Of a stretch of 55,527 nucleotides of DNA, positions 18,639 to 25,563 are shown in pieces; position 1 is the first letter of the stretch; every line of letters starts with the position of its first letter. Made by a program: the position numbers and the translations under genes. Under the pieces are notes generated by a model. That model ran no database searches. It saw only the letters and a program-made list of their open reading frames with translations, and was not told the origin of the DNA. This stretch comes from a virus, in the IMG/VR virus record IMGVR_UViG_3300032163_000018, positions 1 to 55,527 of that record. The stretch is one strand, 5' to 3'.

Positions 18639-19361
18639 CTAGTTACAGTTAATCGTTCTTTTAGAAACGATAGTGTTATTGTTAACTAATATAGCACCTG
18701 AGTAAACAGTTATAGTAAACTTAATATTACCAGAACTTACTAATTGCAGTCTAATATCTGTTCTTCTAGATCCAGTTAGCAATGTACCGCCATTATCTAA
18801 TAGATTCTGAGCCGCTGCATAAGTGTAATTTCTAGGGTTTAAGATCACATCGCCATTTTGTACCAATAAATCTACATCTGTGATAGATAGATGGGTTGTT
18901 AAAGAATTATCATAGTTGTTAACAGAAGTAAGGAACTGTCCAGAACTGTCAAAGCTAACTCTCCCAGCGTGATCAACTAATAACTCAACCTGACCGCCGT
19001 TATCACATCGCCAGAATCCTTCCAGGCTTTGTGGAGTTTCTACTGTGGTAGGTCTATCAACGTATTGAACGTCTGTTTTGTTACAAGCCATAAGAAACGC
19101 CGCTAAGAACAATATAATCAATTTCATCAATTTCATCAATTTCATATATTCTCCTATTGTGTTTTGTCTTTTTTTAGACAAAACAAGTCCGTTATCTTTG
19201 ATAAATGATAGTAATTCATCGGAAAAATCTTCTGATACATATATTTCGCCTTGATATCCAGCGGTAATTAAGTCATAATCGTTTTCAAGACCAAATATAC
19301 CTTGAGATCTATCTTTCATAAACTCATCAATTATTTTTAGAAATTTTTCTTCAGCAGTCAT
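18639..19361 (-). CDS. In-frame fusion: small N-terminal domain plus internal lipoprotein
   Basis: The 240-codon frame starts at ATG 19361 with a perfect AAGGAGG. Residues 1-72 form a small acidic domain. Residue 73 (ATG 19145) is a second credible start, preceded by AGGAGA, that opens a lipoprotein (signal LIILFLAAFLMAC, Cys after LMA). From that Met the product is a 168-residue beta-rich lipoprotein. No stop codon separates the two. Either two nested products are made, or a stop was lost and the signal peptide is now buried. The triple MKLMKLMK comes from a 9-bp tandem repeat. Confidence 0.65.
   Translation of the reverse strand: MTAEEKFLKIIDEFMKDRSQGIFGLENDYDLITAGYQGEIYVSEDFSDELLSFIKDNGLVLSKKRQNTIGEYMKLMKLMKLIILFLAAFLMACNKTDVQYVDRPTTVETPQSLEGFWRCDNGGQVELLVDHAGRVSFDSSGQFLTSVNNYDNSLTTHLSITDVDLLVQNGDVILNPRNYTYAAAQNLLDNGGTLLTGSRRTDIRLQLVSSGNIKFTITVYSGAILVNNNTIVSKRTINCN
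19145..19155 (-). promoter_or_regulatory. Internal ribosome binding site and start of the lipoprotein
   Basis: AGGAGAATAT precedes ATG at 19145 inside the longer frame. Just upstream on the minus strand is a perfect 9-bp hairpin, GTTTTGTCT/AGACAAAAC, which could shape access to this start or processing of the message. Confidence 0.55.
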
Positions 19362-19371
19362 TTTATCCTCC

Positions 19372-19668
19372 TTATTTTAACTCAATTGTTACGGTTCCTT
19401 TTCTAAAATCACTACTATTGATAGTTCCGTCTAATTCTCTCTTTTCTTCTATAGTCATTCTTGTCCACTTTGAAATATATCCAGCATCTTTATGAATACC
19501 GATAGGATATTTTCTTTCCATTTCTCCTACAGTGTAACCATTGTCTCTCGCCCAATTCATAGCATCATAATAGGCAGAAAAGGTTGTATTGTTGCCTGTA
19601 AATATGATCTTTTTGTCTTCTATCGTAACGTCGCCTACATAGAACCCTACTTTTCTTGAATTATTCAT
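19372..19668 (-). CDS. Conserved phage hypothetical protein (98 aa)
   Basis: Contains AYYDAMNWARDNGYTVG and, near the C-terminus, MTIEEKRELDGTINSSDFR, an arrangement of a small phage protein family I have seen repeatedly without an assigned function. It overlaps the preceding 50-residue gene (ATGAATAA). Confidence 0.6.
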   Translation of the reverse strand: MNNSRKVGFYVGDVTIEDKKIIFTGNNTTFSAYYDAMNWARDNGYTVGEMERKYPIGIHKDAGYISKWTRMTIEEKRELDGTINSSDFRKGTVTIELK

Positions 19669-19813
19669 ACACTATCTCCCTTGCTTGTTTTAAAAGCTCC
19701 ATATTAGTTGGATATACATCTGAGTCAAAGTCTAAAAGATCCAAAACCTCATCTTTAGTTACGCCTTCTTTTTTGAGATTTCTAAACCATAAAATCAATT
19801 CTTGTAAATTCAT
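19661..19813 (-). CDS. Small helical protein (50 aa)
   Basis: ATG at 19813 preceded by AGGAGAATAT; product MNLQELILWFRNLKKEGVTK and on to TAA at 19661, which overlaps the next start. First gene of the operon behind the promoter at 19830-19857. Amphipathic helices; unknown function. Confidence 0.65.
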   Translation of the reverse strand: MNLQELILWFRNLKKEGVTKDEVLDLLDFDSDVYPTNMELLKQAREIVYE

Positions 19814-19829
19814 ATATTCTCCTAAAATC

Positions 19830-19857
19830 AGTATATCACATCCAAAAATAATGTCAA
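19830..19857 (-). promoter_or_regulatory. Sigma70 promoter (repeat copy 1)
   Basis: TTGACA (19857-19852), 16-bp spacer, TATACT (19835-19830), with TGTGA as extended -10. It drives the operon 19813 to 17653. It lies within the first copy of a 40-bp repeat also found at 20587-20626. Confidence 0.7.
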
Positions 19858-19871
19858 CTTCAACAAAATGT
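19832..19871. repeat. 40-bp direct repeat, copy 1 (promoter module)
   Basis: Identical over 40 bases to 20587-20626. It carries the minus-strand -35 element and spacer, so two operons share one promoter and probably one regulator. Confidence 0.8.
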
Positions 19872-19967
19872 GTTTATATACAACTTTTAATTCTTGGTCA
19901 TTGTGATTTGTCTAACTTTCAATTTTTCTACCCATTTGAAATTCCTCTTGTAATACTTAATTAGTTT
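19872..19967. other. Short gap with no gene
   Basis: AT-rich spacer between the promoter repeat and the end of the next minus-strand gene. A 102-codon plus-strand frame crosses it, but this is antisense to real genes and is not called. Confidence 0.4.
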
Positions 19968-20213
19968 TTATACTTCCTCAACATCGACCTTTTTTAGTGA
20001 TCTTACAACTTGTAGTTGTGATTTCAGTTCCGAAATATCATTTAAAATATCACTAATACATGCTCTTTTAGCTTCTTGAAATGTGTTAAATGCTTCATAG
20101 CGCCCCATGTTTAAAAAATGATTGTATTTCATATCTACACCAATTAAAGATTTGTAAACATTGTAATCAGCCCCTTGTTGATAAACAGAATAATATTTCA
20201 TTTTCATTTTCAT
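19968..20213 (-). CDS. Small hypothetical protein (81 aa)
   Basis: MKMKMKYYSVYQQGADYN opening; mixed alpha/beta with a charged C-terminal helix (ISELKSQLQVVRSLKKVDVEEV). Overlaps the upstream gene by ATGA. Last gene of the operon behind promoter copy 2. Confidence 0.6.
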   Translation of the reverse strand: MKMKMKYYSVYQQGADYNVYKSLIGVDMKYNHFLNMGRYEAFNTFQEAKRACISDILNDISELKSQLQVVRSLKKVDVEEV

Positions 20214-20428
20214 TTTTTACTCCTAGATTTTAAAAGCATTTTAATTATCCTGTTGTGAAAGACATCTATAGCATGACTTATTTCTTTTTGTTCTTGTTGT
20301 GTCATTGCATGCCATTCATGACTATATCTTTCATAGTAGTAATCAGTTATATTATCTAGATCACTGTATAACATTTCTACGGCCCACTGTTTAGGTGTTA
20401 ACTTTTTATCCATATATTTAATTGTCAT
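20210..20428 (-). CDS. Small hypothetical protein (72 aa)
   Basis: Helical, aromatic-rich (YYYERYSHEWHAMTQQEQKE), basic C-terminus. Overlapping stop/start with both neighbours. Function unknown. Confidence 0.6.
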   Translation of the reverse strand: MTIKYMDKKLTPKQWAVEMLYSDLDNITDYYYERYSHEWHAMTQQEQKEISHAIDVFHNRIIKMLLKSRSKK

Positions 20429-20544
20429 AGTTTGCTCTCTTTTAATAATTCCAAAAATTTACTAGAAAATAACGGTTTGAATCTTGTACTCCTTGTTTCA
20501 TCTTCCCAATAGAAGCCATGCGTTATTTTTTCTAAGTCAATCAT
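20425..20544 (-). CDS. Small protein (39 aa)
   Basis: Start ATG at 20544, preceded by GGAGG six bases upstream (an ATG at 20550 abuts the Shine-Dalgarno and is unlikely). Product MIDLEKITHGFYWEDETRST continuing to a basic C-terminus. ATGA overlap with the next gene. First gene behind promoter copy 2. Function unknown. Confidence 0.6.
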   Translation of the reverse strand: MIDLEKITHGFYWEDETRSTRFKPLFSSKFLELLKESKL

Positions 20545-20584
20545 AAACATCCTCCTTTGTCTAATCAAACAATCCTATTTCATA

Positions 20585-20612
20585 ATTATATCACATCCAA
20601 AAATAATGTCAA
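20585..20612 (-). promoter_or_regulatory. Sigma70 promoter (repeat copy 2)
   Basis: TTGACA (20612-20607), 16-bp spacer, TATAAT (20590-20585). Drives 20544 to 19968. Confidence 0.75.
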
Positions 20613-20626
20613 CTTCAACAAAATGT
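20587..20626. repeat. 40-bp direct repeat, copy 2 (promoter module)
   Basis: Identical to 19832-19871. The flanks diverge at once on both sides, so the repeat is limited to the promoter. Confidence 0.8.
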
Positions 20627-20740
20627 ATTTAATAATAATATCGCAACACGTTTTAATAAGTCCATATTTGGCACGTTACCTATGCTTATTATGTAGTTGA
20701 GTTGACGATAATGTCAATTCAGATGCTTAATGAATTCATG

Positions 20741-21175
20741 TTAAATATGTGACGCAAGTTCTTGATAATAGTAGCCTTTGTTATAAATGTAACAGCCAGA
20801 TGACCCAAACGTAGTTGGATACATTATACTTAAAGGGCATCCATTCATGCTTTTACCTGTATTATGTCCAAGTCCTAACACACAGTGACCAAGTTCGTGC
20901 ATTATTAGTATCTCTTTTTGATCATCGCTAGCCATAGACCAGTAAACAGGATCTATTTGAATTACTCTAACGCCGTTCCCATAAGTTAAGCATTGACCTA
21001 TTGTAGGTAATGGTAATACTTCAAATTCAGCACCGATATTAACTGGGTTTACTCCTATATAATTATGAAATCTATTAAAATATTCATCAAACTCTGGATC
21101 AACAGAAATTGAATGTTGTTCCATGTAAGTTTGTTTACCACATGCGACTAACAATAATAGTATTATAAATCTCAT
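20741..21175 (-). CDS. Lipoprotein zinc metallopeptidase, paralogue 1
   Basis: 144 residues. The lipoprotein signal is MRFIILLLLVAC (Cys12). The zinc site is HELGHCVLGLGH (H93, E94, H97, H104), followed by CPLSIMYP. This is the HExxH zincin signature with a third His eleven residues after the first. Lipidation places it in the envelope. A second lipoprotein with the same pattern lies at 44763-45371. Target unknown; a role at the host envelope during infection or lysis is inferred. It reads from its own promoter at 21181-21208. Confidence 0.8.
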   Translation of the reverse strand: MRFIILLLLVACGKQTYMEQHSISVDPEFDEYFNRFHNYIGVNPVNIGAEFEVLPLPTIGQCLTYGNGVRVIQIDPVYWSMASDDQKEILIMHELGHCVLGLGHNTGKSMNGCPLSIMYPTTFGSSGCYIYNKGYYYQELASHI

Positions 21176-21180
21176 AATTT

Positions 21181-21208
21181 ATTATACCATATTTAGACAA
21201 ATTATCAA
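21181..21208 (-). promoter_or_regulatory. Minus-strand promoter of the metallopeptidase
   Basis: TTGATA (21208-21203), 16-bp spacer, TATAAT (21186-21181) with extended -10 (TATGGTATAAT). The -10 ends 5 bp before the start codon, so the leader is almost absent. Confidence 0.65.
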
Positions 21209-21223
21209 CTTTTATGGTAATAT
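21194..21223 (+). promoter_or_regulatory. Divergent plus-strand promoter
   Basis: TAGACA (21194-21199), 18-bp spacer, TAATAT (21218-21223) with TATGG upstream. It interleaves with the minus-strand promoter, so one bound protein could affect both. ATG at 21229 is about at the expected start of transcription. Confidence 0.5.
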
Positions 21224-21228
21224 GATGT

Positions 21229-21408
21229 ATGGCGAAAAATCAATCACTTACATTATTAGGATATGTCAATTTTTTAGTCATTAGATGGATAAAAATACAA
21301 TATATGAATAAGATTACAGAAGCTCACATATTAACCTTACCACACTGGGACATAGCTCAATCAATGTATAAGGGTCTTGTCTTATATATAAAGGAATCGT
21401 ATGCTTAA
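21229..21408 (+). CDS. Small protein (59 aa), possible leaderless gene
   Basis: MAKNQSLTLLGYVNFLVIRW opening, a basic amphipathic or membrane-associated first half, then a helical second half. No ribosome binding site precedes the ATG, but a -10 box lies 5 bp upstream, consistent with a leaderless message. The end overlaps the CPBP gene by 8 bp (ATGCTTAA). Confidence 0.45.
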   Translation: MAKNQSLTLLGYVNFLVIRWIKIQYMNKITEAHILTLPHWDIAQSMYKGLVLYIKESYA

Positions 21409-21955
21409 TAAAATTGTAGAACTGCTAATCGCTTTTATGCCCCTAATCCTATCCTTTGTCTTTATAGGTATAGCTTACGTTAAGAATAAAAACTTAATGA
21501 GAATAGACTGGGCAACTGTTAAGAAAGTAACTTTAATAGTTTTATTAGCTAAACTAGTGAATATAGGCATAATAGATCTACAAGTACATCTGGGGTTAGT
21601 TAGTAAGATCCAATTATTGGAAGGCACTCAGATGCCAATGCCGTTTTGGTGGTTTTTCATGGTCTTTTGGGAAGACGGGTTTTATGGCTTAGTTATCTAT
21701 TATTTAATGGAAGTTGATAAAATATTGCCTAAGTTTGTTAAAAAAATCATTATATTTGGTATTTGCTTTAACTTTATGTTAGGACATTTGTATCAAGGAG
21801 CTATAGGAATGTTGGCAATCCTGTATCCTTTTTATATTAGTTATAAATACGGTAAAAAGAACGGATTCGGTACTGTAATGATTTGTCATATTTTGTTTGA
21901 CTTAATAAGTTACATGATGTATAGTTTCTATGTGAAGGTAATTTTATGGGGATAA
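21401..21955 (+). CDS. CPBP/ABI-type intramembrane protease-like protein
   Basis: 184 residues, about five or six membrane helices. The three CPBP landmarks are visible in order: an acidic pair in FWEDGFYG (E91, D92), FMLGH (F125, H129) and HILFD (H163, D167). The family holds Rce1-like glutamic intramembrane proteases, some linked to immunity. The first motif is ED rather than the usual EE with a following Arg, so catalysis is not certain. It starts the accessory plus-strand cassette. Confidence 0.65.
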   Translation: MLNKIVELLIAFMPLILSFVFIGIAYVKNKNLMRIDWATVKKVTLIVLLAKLVNIGIIDLQVHLGLVSKIQLLEGTQMPMPFWWFFMVFWEDGFYGLVIYYLMEVDKILPKFVKKIIIFGICFNFMLGHLYQGAIGMLAILYPFYISYKYGKKNGFGTVMICHILFDLISYMMYSFYVKVILWG

Positions 21956-21996
21956 AATAAACAACGCATCTTGTAAATTAATAAAGGATATGTAAA

Positions 21997-22143
21997 ATGG
22001 ACAAGTTACAATTAATAAATACAATCGTTAGCGGACTATTGTCTATGCTTTTAAGTAAGACGGGCATTGTTAATATAGCATTTAAAGTCTTATTTATGGT
22101 ATTATTTGTATATAATGTACTTAGATTAGCAGGAAGAGTATAA
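21997..22143 (+). CDS. Small membrane protein (48 aa)
   Basis: AAAGGATATGTAAA precedes ATG. One clear hydrophobic segment (VNIAFKVLFMVLFVYNVL) and a shorter one before it. Between the protease-like gene and the ligase-like fragment. Function unknown. Confidence 0.55.
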   Translation: MDKLQLINTIVSGLLSMLLSKTGIVNIAFKVLFMVLFVYNVLRLAGRV

Positions 22144-22148
22144 AAAGT

Positions 22149-22364
22149 ATGACTAAAAAAGAATTTGAACAACTAGGCAAAAATATTCTTAAATGGAAAC
22201 GTGAGTACTATAAACTAGGTAACCCATCTATTTCTGACGTAACTTATGATTATCAAGAATATCTATATGCTCAAGAAGCTACTAAGAGAAAGATCGAGAA
22301 GAATGAATTAGGTCAAATGGAAGATGGGAAGTTTTATATTAACGTTGGATATGTAGGAGAATAA
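22149..22364 (+). CDS. Small protein resembling domain Ia of NAD-dependent DNA ligase
   Basis: 71 residues. The segment YYKLGNPSISDVTYDY matches the pattern of the helical Ia subdomain of LigA (YYxxxxPxxSDxxYD), which binds NMN. No adenylation domain is present. It may be a degenerate piece or a domesticated Ia-like domain that binds a nucleotide. Intact ligase activity is not expected. Confidence 0.5.
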   Translation: MTKKEFEQLGKNILKWKREYYKLGNPSISDVTYDYQEYLYAQEATKRKIEKNELGQMEDGKFYINVGYVGE

Positions 22365-22365
22365 A

Positions 22366-22566
22366 ATGAATACGCCAACCCTAGACCCATACAAGTTTGA
22401 CTATGATGATGTTATCGAATGGGTTGTTGACTCACTACAAAGAAAGTGTCTATCAACCAAATTCCTATATAGGGTGTATAGAAATGGGGAGTATAAGACA
22501 TGGACACAGGTTTTAAGCTATGAAATGGTTAAAGTTGATTTATTTACAATGAGGTACAAGTGCTAA
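22366..22566 (+). CDS. Small hypothetical protein (66 aa)
   Basis: MNTPTLDPYKFDYDDVIEWV opening, mixed helix and strands, ends in MRYKC. The 40-residue gene downstream overlaps its end. Function unknown. Confidence 0.55.
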   Translation: MNTPTLDPYKFDYDDVIEWVVDSLQRKCLSTKFLYRVYRNGEYKTWTQVLSYEMVKVDLFTMRYKC

Positions 22567-22682
22567 AACAAAACAAAGATTCTCACGACCAATTCAAAAC
22601 ACAACAAGAAATTTGGGAATTTTTATCTGCTAATGAAAATAATAAAATTATTCAAAATTGTGATTTTAGGGATACAAAATGA
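22560..22682 (+). CDS. Small protein (40 aa), GTG start
   Basis: GTG at 22560 preceded by GAGGT. Product has QQEIWEFLSANENNKIIQN and ends in TGA that overlaps the next ATG (ATGA). Overlaps and spacing support it as a real coupled gene. Function unknown. Confidence 0.5.
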   Translation: MLKQNKDSHDQFKTQQEIWEFLSANENNKIIQNCDFRDTK

Positions 22683-22978
22683 AACTCGAACCAATTGTAA
22701 AAAATTCAGATGGCACAATTCACCACATGACTCATTATGAGGCATTAGAATATTGTGCGAAAAACAATTGTCGATTGCCAACACTCGATGAATTAATTAA
22801 TTTTTATAGCGATGAGGATTATATTAAAAATGAAGATGATAAAAATTTGTTTTGGTCGTCGTCAGTCAATCCTAATGATCCTTACGTCGCCTACGTCTTC
22901 TATGGCTTCAATGGTGTCATCTACTACGTCAGCCGCTACTTCAAAGATGCGGTCCGCTGCGTGGAAGAAAATAAATGA
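22679..22978 (+). CDS. DUF1566-like protein with DGR-type variable C-terminus
   Basis: 99 residues. RLPTLDEL, then FWSSS and a terminal VRCV, follow the layout of DUF1566/C-type-lectin-fold proteins that are classic targets of diversity-generating retroelements. In residues 69-88 nearly every codon is NNC (TAC, GTC, GCC, TTC, GGC, ATC, AGC, CGC), which is foreign to this AT-ending genome. Such codons are expected if AAC codons of a template were mutated at adenines. The local GC jump stops at the gene's end. Likely a small binding protein whose surface varies; no reverse transcriptase is in the window. Confidence 0.7.
   Translation: MKLEPIVKNSDGTIHHMTHYEALEYCAKNNCRLPTLDELINFYSDEDYIKNEDDKNLFWSSSVNPNDPYVAYVFYGFNGVIYYVSRYFKDAVRCVEENK
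22862..22963 (+). other. Putative DGR variable repeat
   Basis: From TCA (Ser62) to GTG (Val95). Of the 20 codons at 22883-22942, 17 end in C, including four TAC for Tyr plus TAC-like V, A, F, G, I, S and R codons that all differ from AAC only at the two A positions. Codons kept as TAT, AAT and GGT interrupt the run, as expected for sites not encoded as AAC in the template. Neither template repeat nor reverse transcriptase was found here. Confidence 0.6.
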
Positions 22979-23184
22979 AAATCGAATTGACCACTGTGTA
23001 TGAAAATGTGGATGATGATTTTTTAAAATATTATATTGAACAGATTATGCCTGTAGTCCCTATAAATTATTACGCCTTTAAACAAGGTGTTCTATGCATA
23101 TTCAAAAGCAGAGATCCTGATACAAAAAGTAAAGTCACAGTCACTACAACTTATAAACTAACAAAGGATAAATTAAATGAGTGA
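22975..23184 (+). CDS. Small hypothetical protein (69 aa)
   Basis: Starts within the end of the DUF1566-like gene (ATGA), so is coupled to it. Beta-rich (MKIELTTVYENVDDD, KVTVTTTYKLTK). An accessory subunit of the variable protein is possible but not shown. Confidence 0.5.
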   Translation: MKIELTTVYENVDDDFLKYYIEQIMPVVPINYYAFKQGVLCIFKSRDPDTKSKVTVTTTYKLTKDKLNE

Positions 23185-23218
23185 ACAAAAAGAGAGTTTT
23201 GAGGAATGGCAAAACTAA
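23177..23218 (+). pseudogene. Truncated copy of the start of the 23630 gene
   Basis: A 13-codon frame (MSEQKESFEEWQN, then TAA) contains a 17-bp exact match (TTTGAGGAATGGCAAAA) to the start of the gene at 23630. It looks like a remnant of a duplication or recombination junction. Confidence 0.35.
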
Positions 23219-23231
23219 CAAAGGAAAATAT

Positions 23232-23615
23232 ATGACTCAAGAACAGAAGCAAAAGTCTATGATTAAGAAATTTAGGAAGGAACCAATTGTTATAGAAGCT
23301 GCACAATGGTTCAAAAATGGGGACCACCCAAATGATGATTGTGAAATTTTTATTGACGATGAAACAAAATTGCCTTTTTTGGGTGAGGGCAAAATTGTTC
23401 GCTACTTTAGACATCCTGATATAAGTGGTGAATTAATCTGTGTAAGTTCTATGTCTTGTGGACATGCTATGCATTTACATGGTTGGATTGACACTCCAGA
23501 AGGTGGGCATAATGTATGCCCAGGTGATTGGATCATCACTGGTATTGCTGGGGAAAATTACCCATGTAAACCAGTCATTTTCGCAAAAACGTATAAAGAA
23601 GTTGAATTAACTTAA
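23232..23615 (+). CDS. Conserved phage hypothetical protein (127 aa)
   Basis: Start at ATG 23232 behind AAAGGA; an upstream GTG (23181) would extend it through a remnant and is less likely. Core motif PGDWIITGIAGENYPCKP followed by FAKTYKEVE belongs to a widespread phage family of unknown function. CGHAMHLHGWIDT in the middle is His/Cys-rich and could bind a metal. Confidence 0.65.
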   Translation: MTQEQKQKSMIKKFRKEPIVIEAAQWFKNGDHPNDDCEIFIDDETKLPFLGEGKIVRYFRHPDISGELICVSSMSCGHAMHLHGWIDTPEGGHNVCPGDWIITGIAGENYPCKPVIFAKTYKEVELT

Positions 23616-23629
23616 TAAAGGGATAATAA

Positions 23630-23932
23630 ATGAAATTTGAGGAATGGCAAAATAAAGAAGCATTAAAATTTACTTTTGTGGATTTTTTATCTATGATGGA
23701 TAGTGGTAGAAGATATGCAAAATTAGCATGGGATTATCAGCAATCCCGCATTGAGGAATTGGAAAAGGAACAGGTAGACCACATTGAAATTTTATCTAAT
23801 GAATATTATAAAAAATATGAAAAACTACAAGTAGAAAATGCTCAGTTAAGAGAGGCACTTAAACTCTATGTCAATGATTTTGGCGGCAAAAGTGCTCATG
23901 TAGTATTAGCAAAATCGGATAAGAAAGAATGA
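23630..23932 (+). CDS. Coiled-coil protein (100 aa)
   Basis: Residues 35-85 form a long charged helix (IEELEKEQVDHIEIL, KLQVENAQLREAL). AGGGATAATAA precedes the start. ATGA overlap with the next gene. Function unknown. Confidence 0.55.
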   Translation: MKFEEWQNKEALKFTFVDFLSMMDSGRRYAKLAWDYQQSRIEELEKEQVDHIEILSNEYYKKYEKLQVENAQLREALKLYVNDFGGKSAHVVLAKSDKKE

Positions 23933-24240
23933 AAACAATTAAATCAATAACCTCTGCCGCTATTTTAGAGCTAACGCTTGCTCAATTAAACTTTATAGAT
24001 GGCTTATATTGGAATGATGAAAAATTATCTATACAAGAAAAGATTGAAAATTTTATGGTTGGATGTGTTGTAAGTTTTAATGACCCAGAAGAAGTATTAA
24101 AATCCGTTAAAATAGCAGATCTAGCAGATCTAGATGATGTGGATGATCTTTTAGAAACGGCAAAATCTCTAGACTTATATTTCGGACCTAGCATAGAAGT
24201 ATTGGAATATTTTAAAAGAGAATTGGAGAATAAGAAATGA
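23929..24240 (+). CDS. Hypothetical acidic helical protein (103 aa)
   Basis: Helix-rich with an Asp/Leu run (ADLADLDDVDDLLE). ATGA overlaps at both ends. Function unknown. Confidence 0.55.
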   Translation: MKTIKSITSAAILELTLAQLNFIDGLYWNDEKLSIQEKIENFMVGCVVSFNDPEEVLKSVKIADLADLDDVDDLLETAKSLDLYFGPSIEVLEYFKRELENKK

Positions 24241-24617
24241 AATTTGACGATAAAATTAAAGAAATAAAAAAAGCTCTTCTAGAAAATAAATTCGTTATTT
24301 CCCTAAGAAACTCTGGGAAAACATCTGCTTTGGCTGAAATTTTAATAGAAAATAGACGTGCTATCGTGATCACTCCTAACTATAGACAAAAACAACGACT
24401 TATCGAATTGTTACGCTCTAAATATAATGCTATGAGTAAACAAATCGAAAGGAGAATAGTTCCGAGTTACATAGCGAACGATAGAAACTATTTTATTGGG
24501 TTGGAAAGAGATATTTTAGATAATATATACGTAGATGAATATTTTATAAGTTCTTATAGGGGTCCGTATAAAAGTGCAGTTAGTTCACTTCCATATAATA
24601 CAAAAGAGATTAAATAA
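24237..24617 (+). CDS. Small P-loop NTPase-like protein (126 aa)
   Basis: A degenerate Walker A (SLRNSGKTSAL, residues about 22-32) and a Walker B-like NIYVDEY near residue 97 give a minimal P-loop core, like the first half of a terminase or helicase ATPase. Much shorter than those families. A second small P-loop protein occurs at 39317. Role unknown, possibly nucleotide binding or interference with an ATPase. Confidence 0.5.
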   Translation: MKFDDKIKEIKKALLENKFVISLRNSGKTSALAEILIENRRAIVITPNYRQKQRLIELLRSKYNAMSKQIERRIVPSYIANDRNYFIGLERDILDNIYVDEYFISSYRGPYKSAVSSLPYNTKEIK

Positions 24618-24618
24618 C

Positions 24619-25044
24619 ATGAAAATTAAAGTACTTATACTAGATGACAACTATGTAGATAGAAATAACTCTATTATGCCAACTAACGCAGATATATTAT
24701 TTTTTGAAGATATTACTCTAACTACTGATTTTAGTAAACCAATAGGTAACGCTAAGTTATCTAGAGAAGGTAATGAGTTTTATATACAAAAAATTCAATT
24801 AATTGATGAGTTTAAAGAACAGATGCTTCTCTTAGTTCCTGCCGTAGGCGGTTCTTTATTAGAAAGAAAGGGCAACGTGTATACAAAATTTAAGATAAAT
24901 ATCGTAAATTTACAGATTAATCCAAATGCTGATGATAGAATCCTATCAATAGGAGAACAATTGAATTTACAGAAAAAGAAGGGCTTGACAGATAATGAGG
25001 AATATGATAAACTACCTACAGACAAAGAAGATATAGAGGAATAA
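24619..25044 (+). CDS. Hypothetical protein (141 aa)
   Basis: Start at ATG 24619, just after the previous stop; the 45-bp longer frame overlaps that gene. VLILDDNYVD opening, beta-rich middle, acidic C-terminus. Function unknown. Confidence 0.5.
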   Translation: MKIKVLILDDNYVDRNNSIMPTNADILFFEDITLTTDFSKPIGNAKLSREGNEFYIQKIQLIDEFKEQMLLLVPAVGGSLLERKGNVYTKFKINIVNLQINPNADDRILSIGEQLNLQKKKGLTDNEEYDKLPTDKEDIEE

Positions 25045-25065
25045 CATGGAAACAAGGGGGATAAA

Positions 25066-25563
25066 ATGAAACCATTGCTAAAAATTGACTATCAAAGAAT
25101 CGGCGAGAAGAGTTTACTAACTAAACCTGTTTATATTGATGAGAAAGTTAGAGAATATTTAAAAAGTAAAGAGCGGAGATTATGTTTACATGAAGATATA
25201 AAAATAGGGCAAGGACACTCTGATATTGTTTTAAGTATAGGTTATCGTAGGATTTATGCTGGTGCTGAAAATGCCGAAACTTTCGATAATGTAAAAGAAA
25301 GAGAAGATTTTATTCTCGGTCTTGATTATGTTAATTCTGAGTTTATTAGTTTGCCAGAAGAAAAAGGTAAGGAGACATATTCTGAATCGTTTCCTCTGTT
25401 AACACAAGAAGATGTAGAAGCAGCAATATCAGCAGTGGCGGCCATTAATGGCAGCGAAAAAGGCACAGCAGAAGAACATAGTGCCCCCTATAGGGCAAGA
25501 TCTCAGTCGGATATAATGCGTTATTTAATCAACCAGATAGGACCTAAGAACGATGAACTTTAA
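25066..25563 (+). CDS. Hypothetical protein (165 aa)
   Basis: GGGGGATAAA precedes ATG. Alpha/beta N-terminal half, Ala-rich helix (VEAAISAVAAI) then a polar tail. Overlaps the next gene by 11 bp. Function unknown. Confidence 0.5.
   Translation: MKPLLKIDYQRIGEKSLLTKPVYIDEKVREYLKSKERRLCLHEDIKIGQGHSDIVLSIGYRRIYAGAENAETFDNVKEREDFILGLDYVNSEFISLPEEKGKETYSESFPLLTQEDVEAAISAVAAINGSEKGTAEEHSAPYRARSQSDIMRYLINQIGPKNDEL

Noticed and set aside
19656-19964. 102-codon plus-strand frame
   Set aside because: Antisense to coupled minus-strand genes with strong ribosome binding sites and a promoter.
22149-22364. Functional DNA ligase
   Set aside because: Only the Ia-like part is present; the adenylation motif KxDG is missing.
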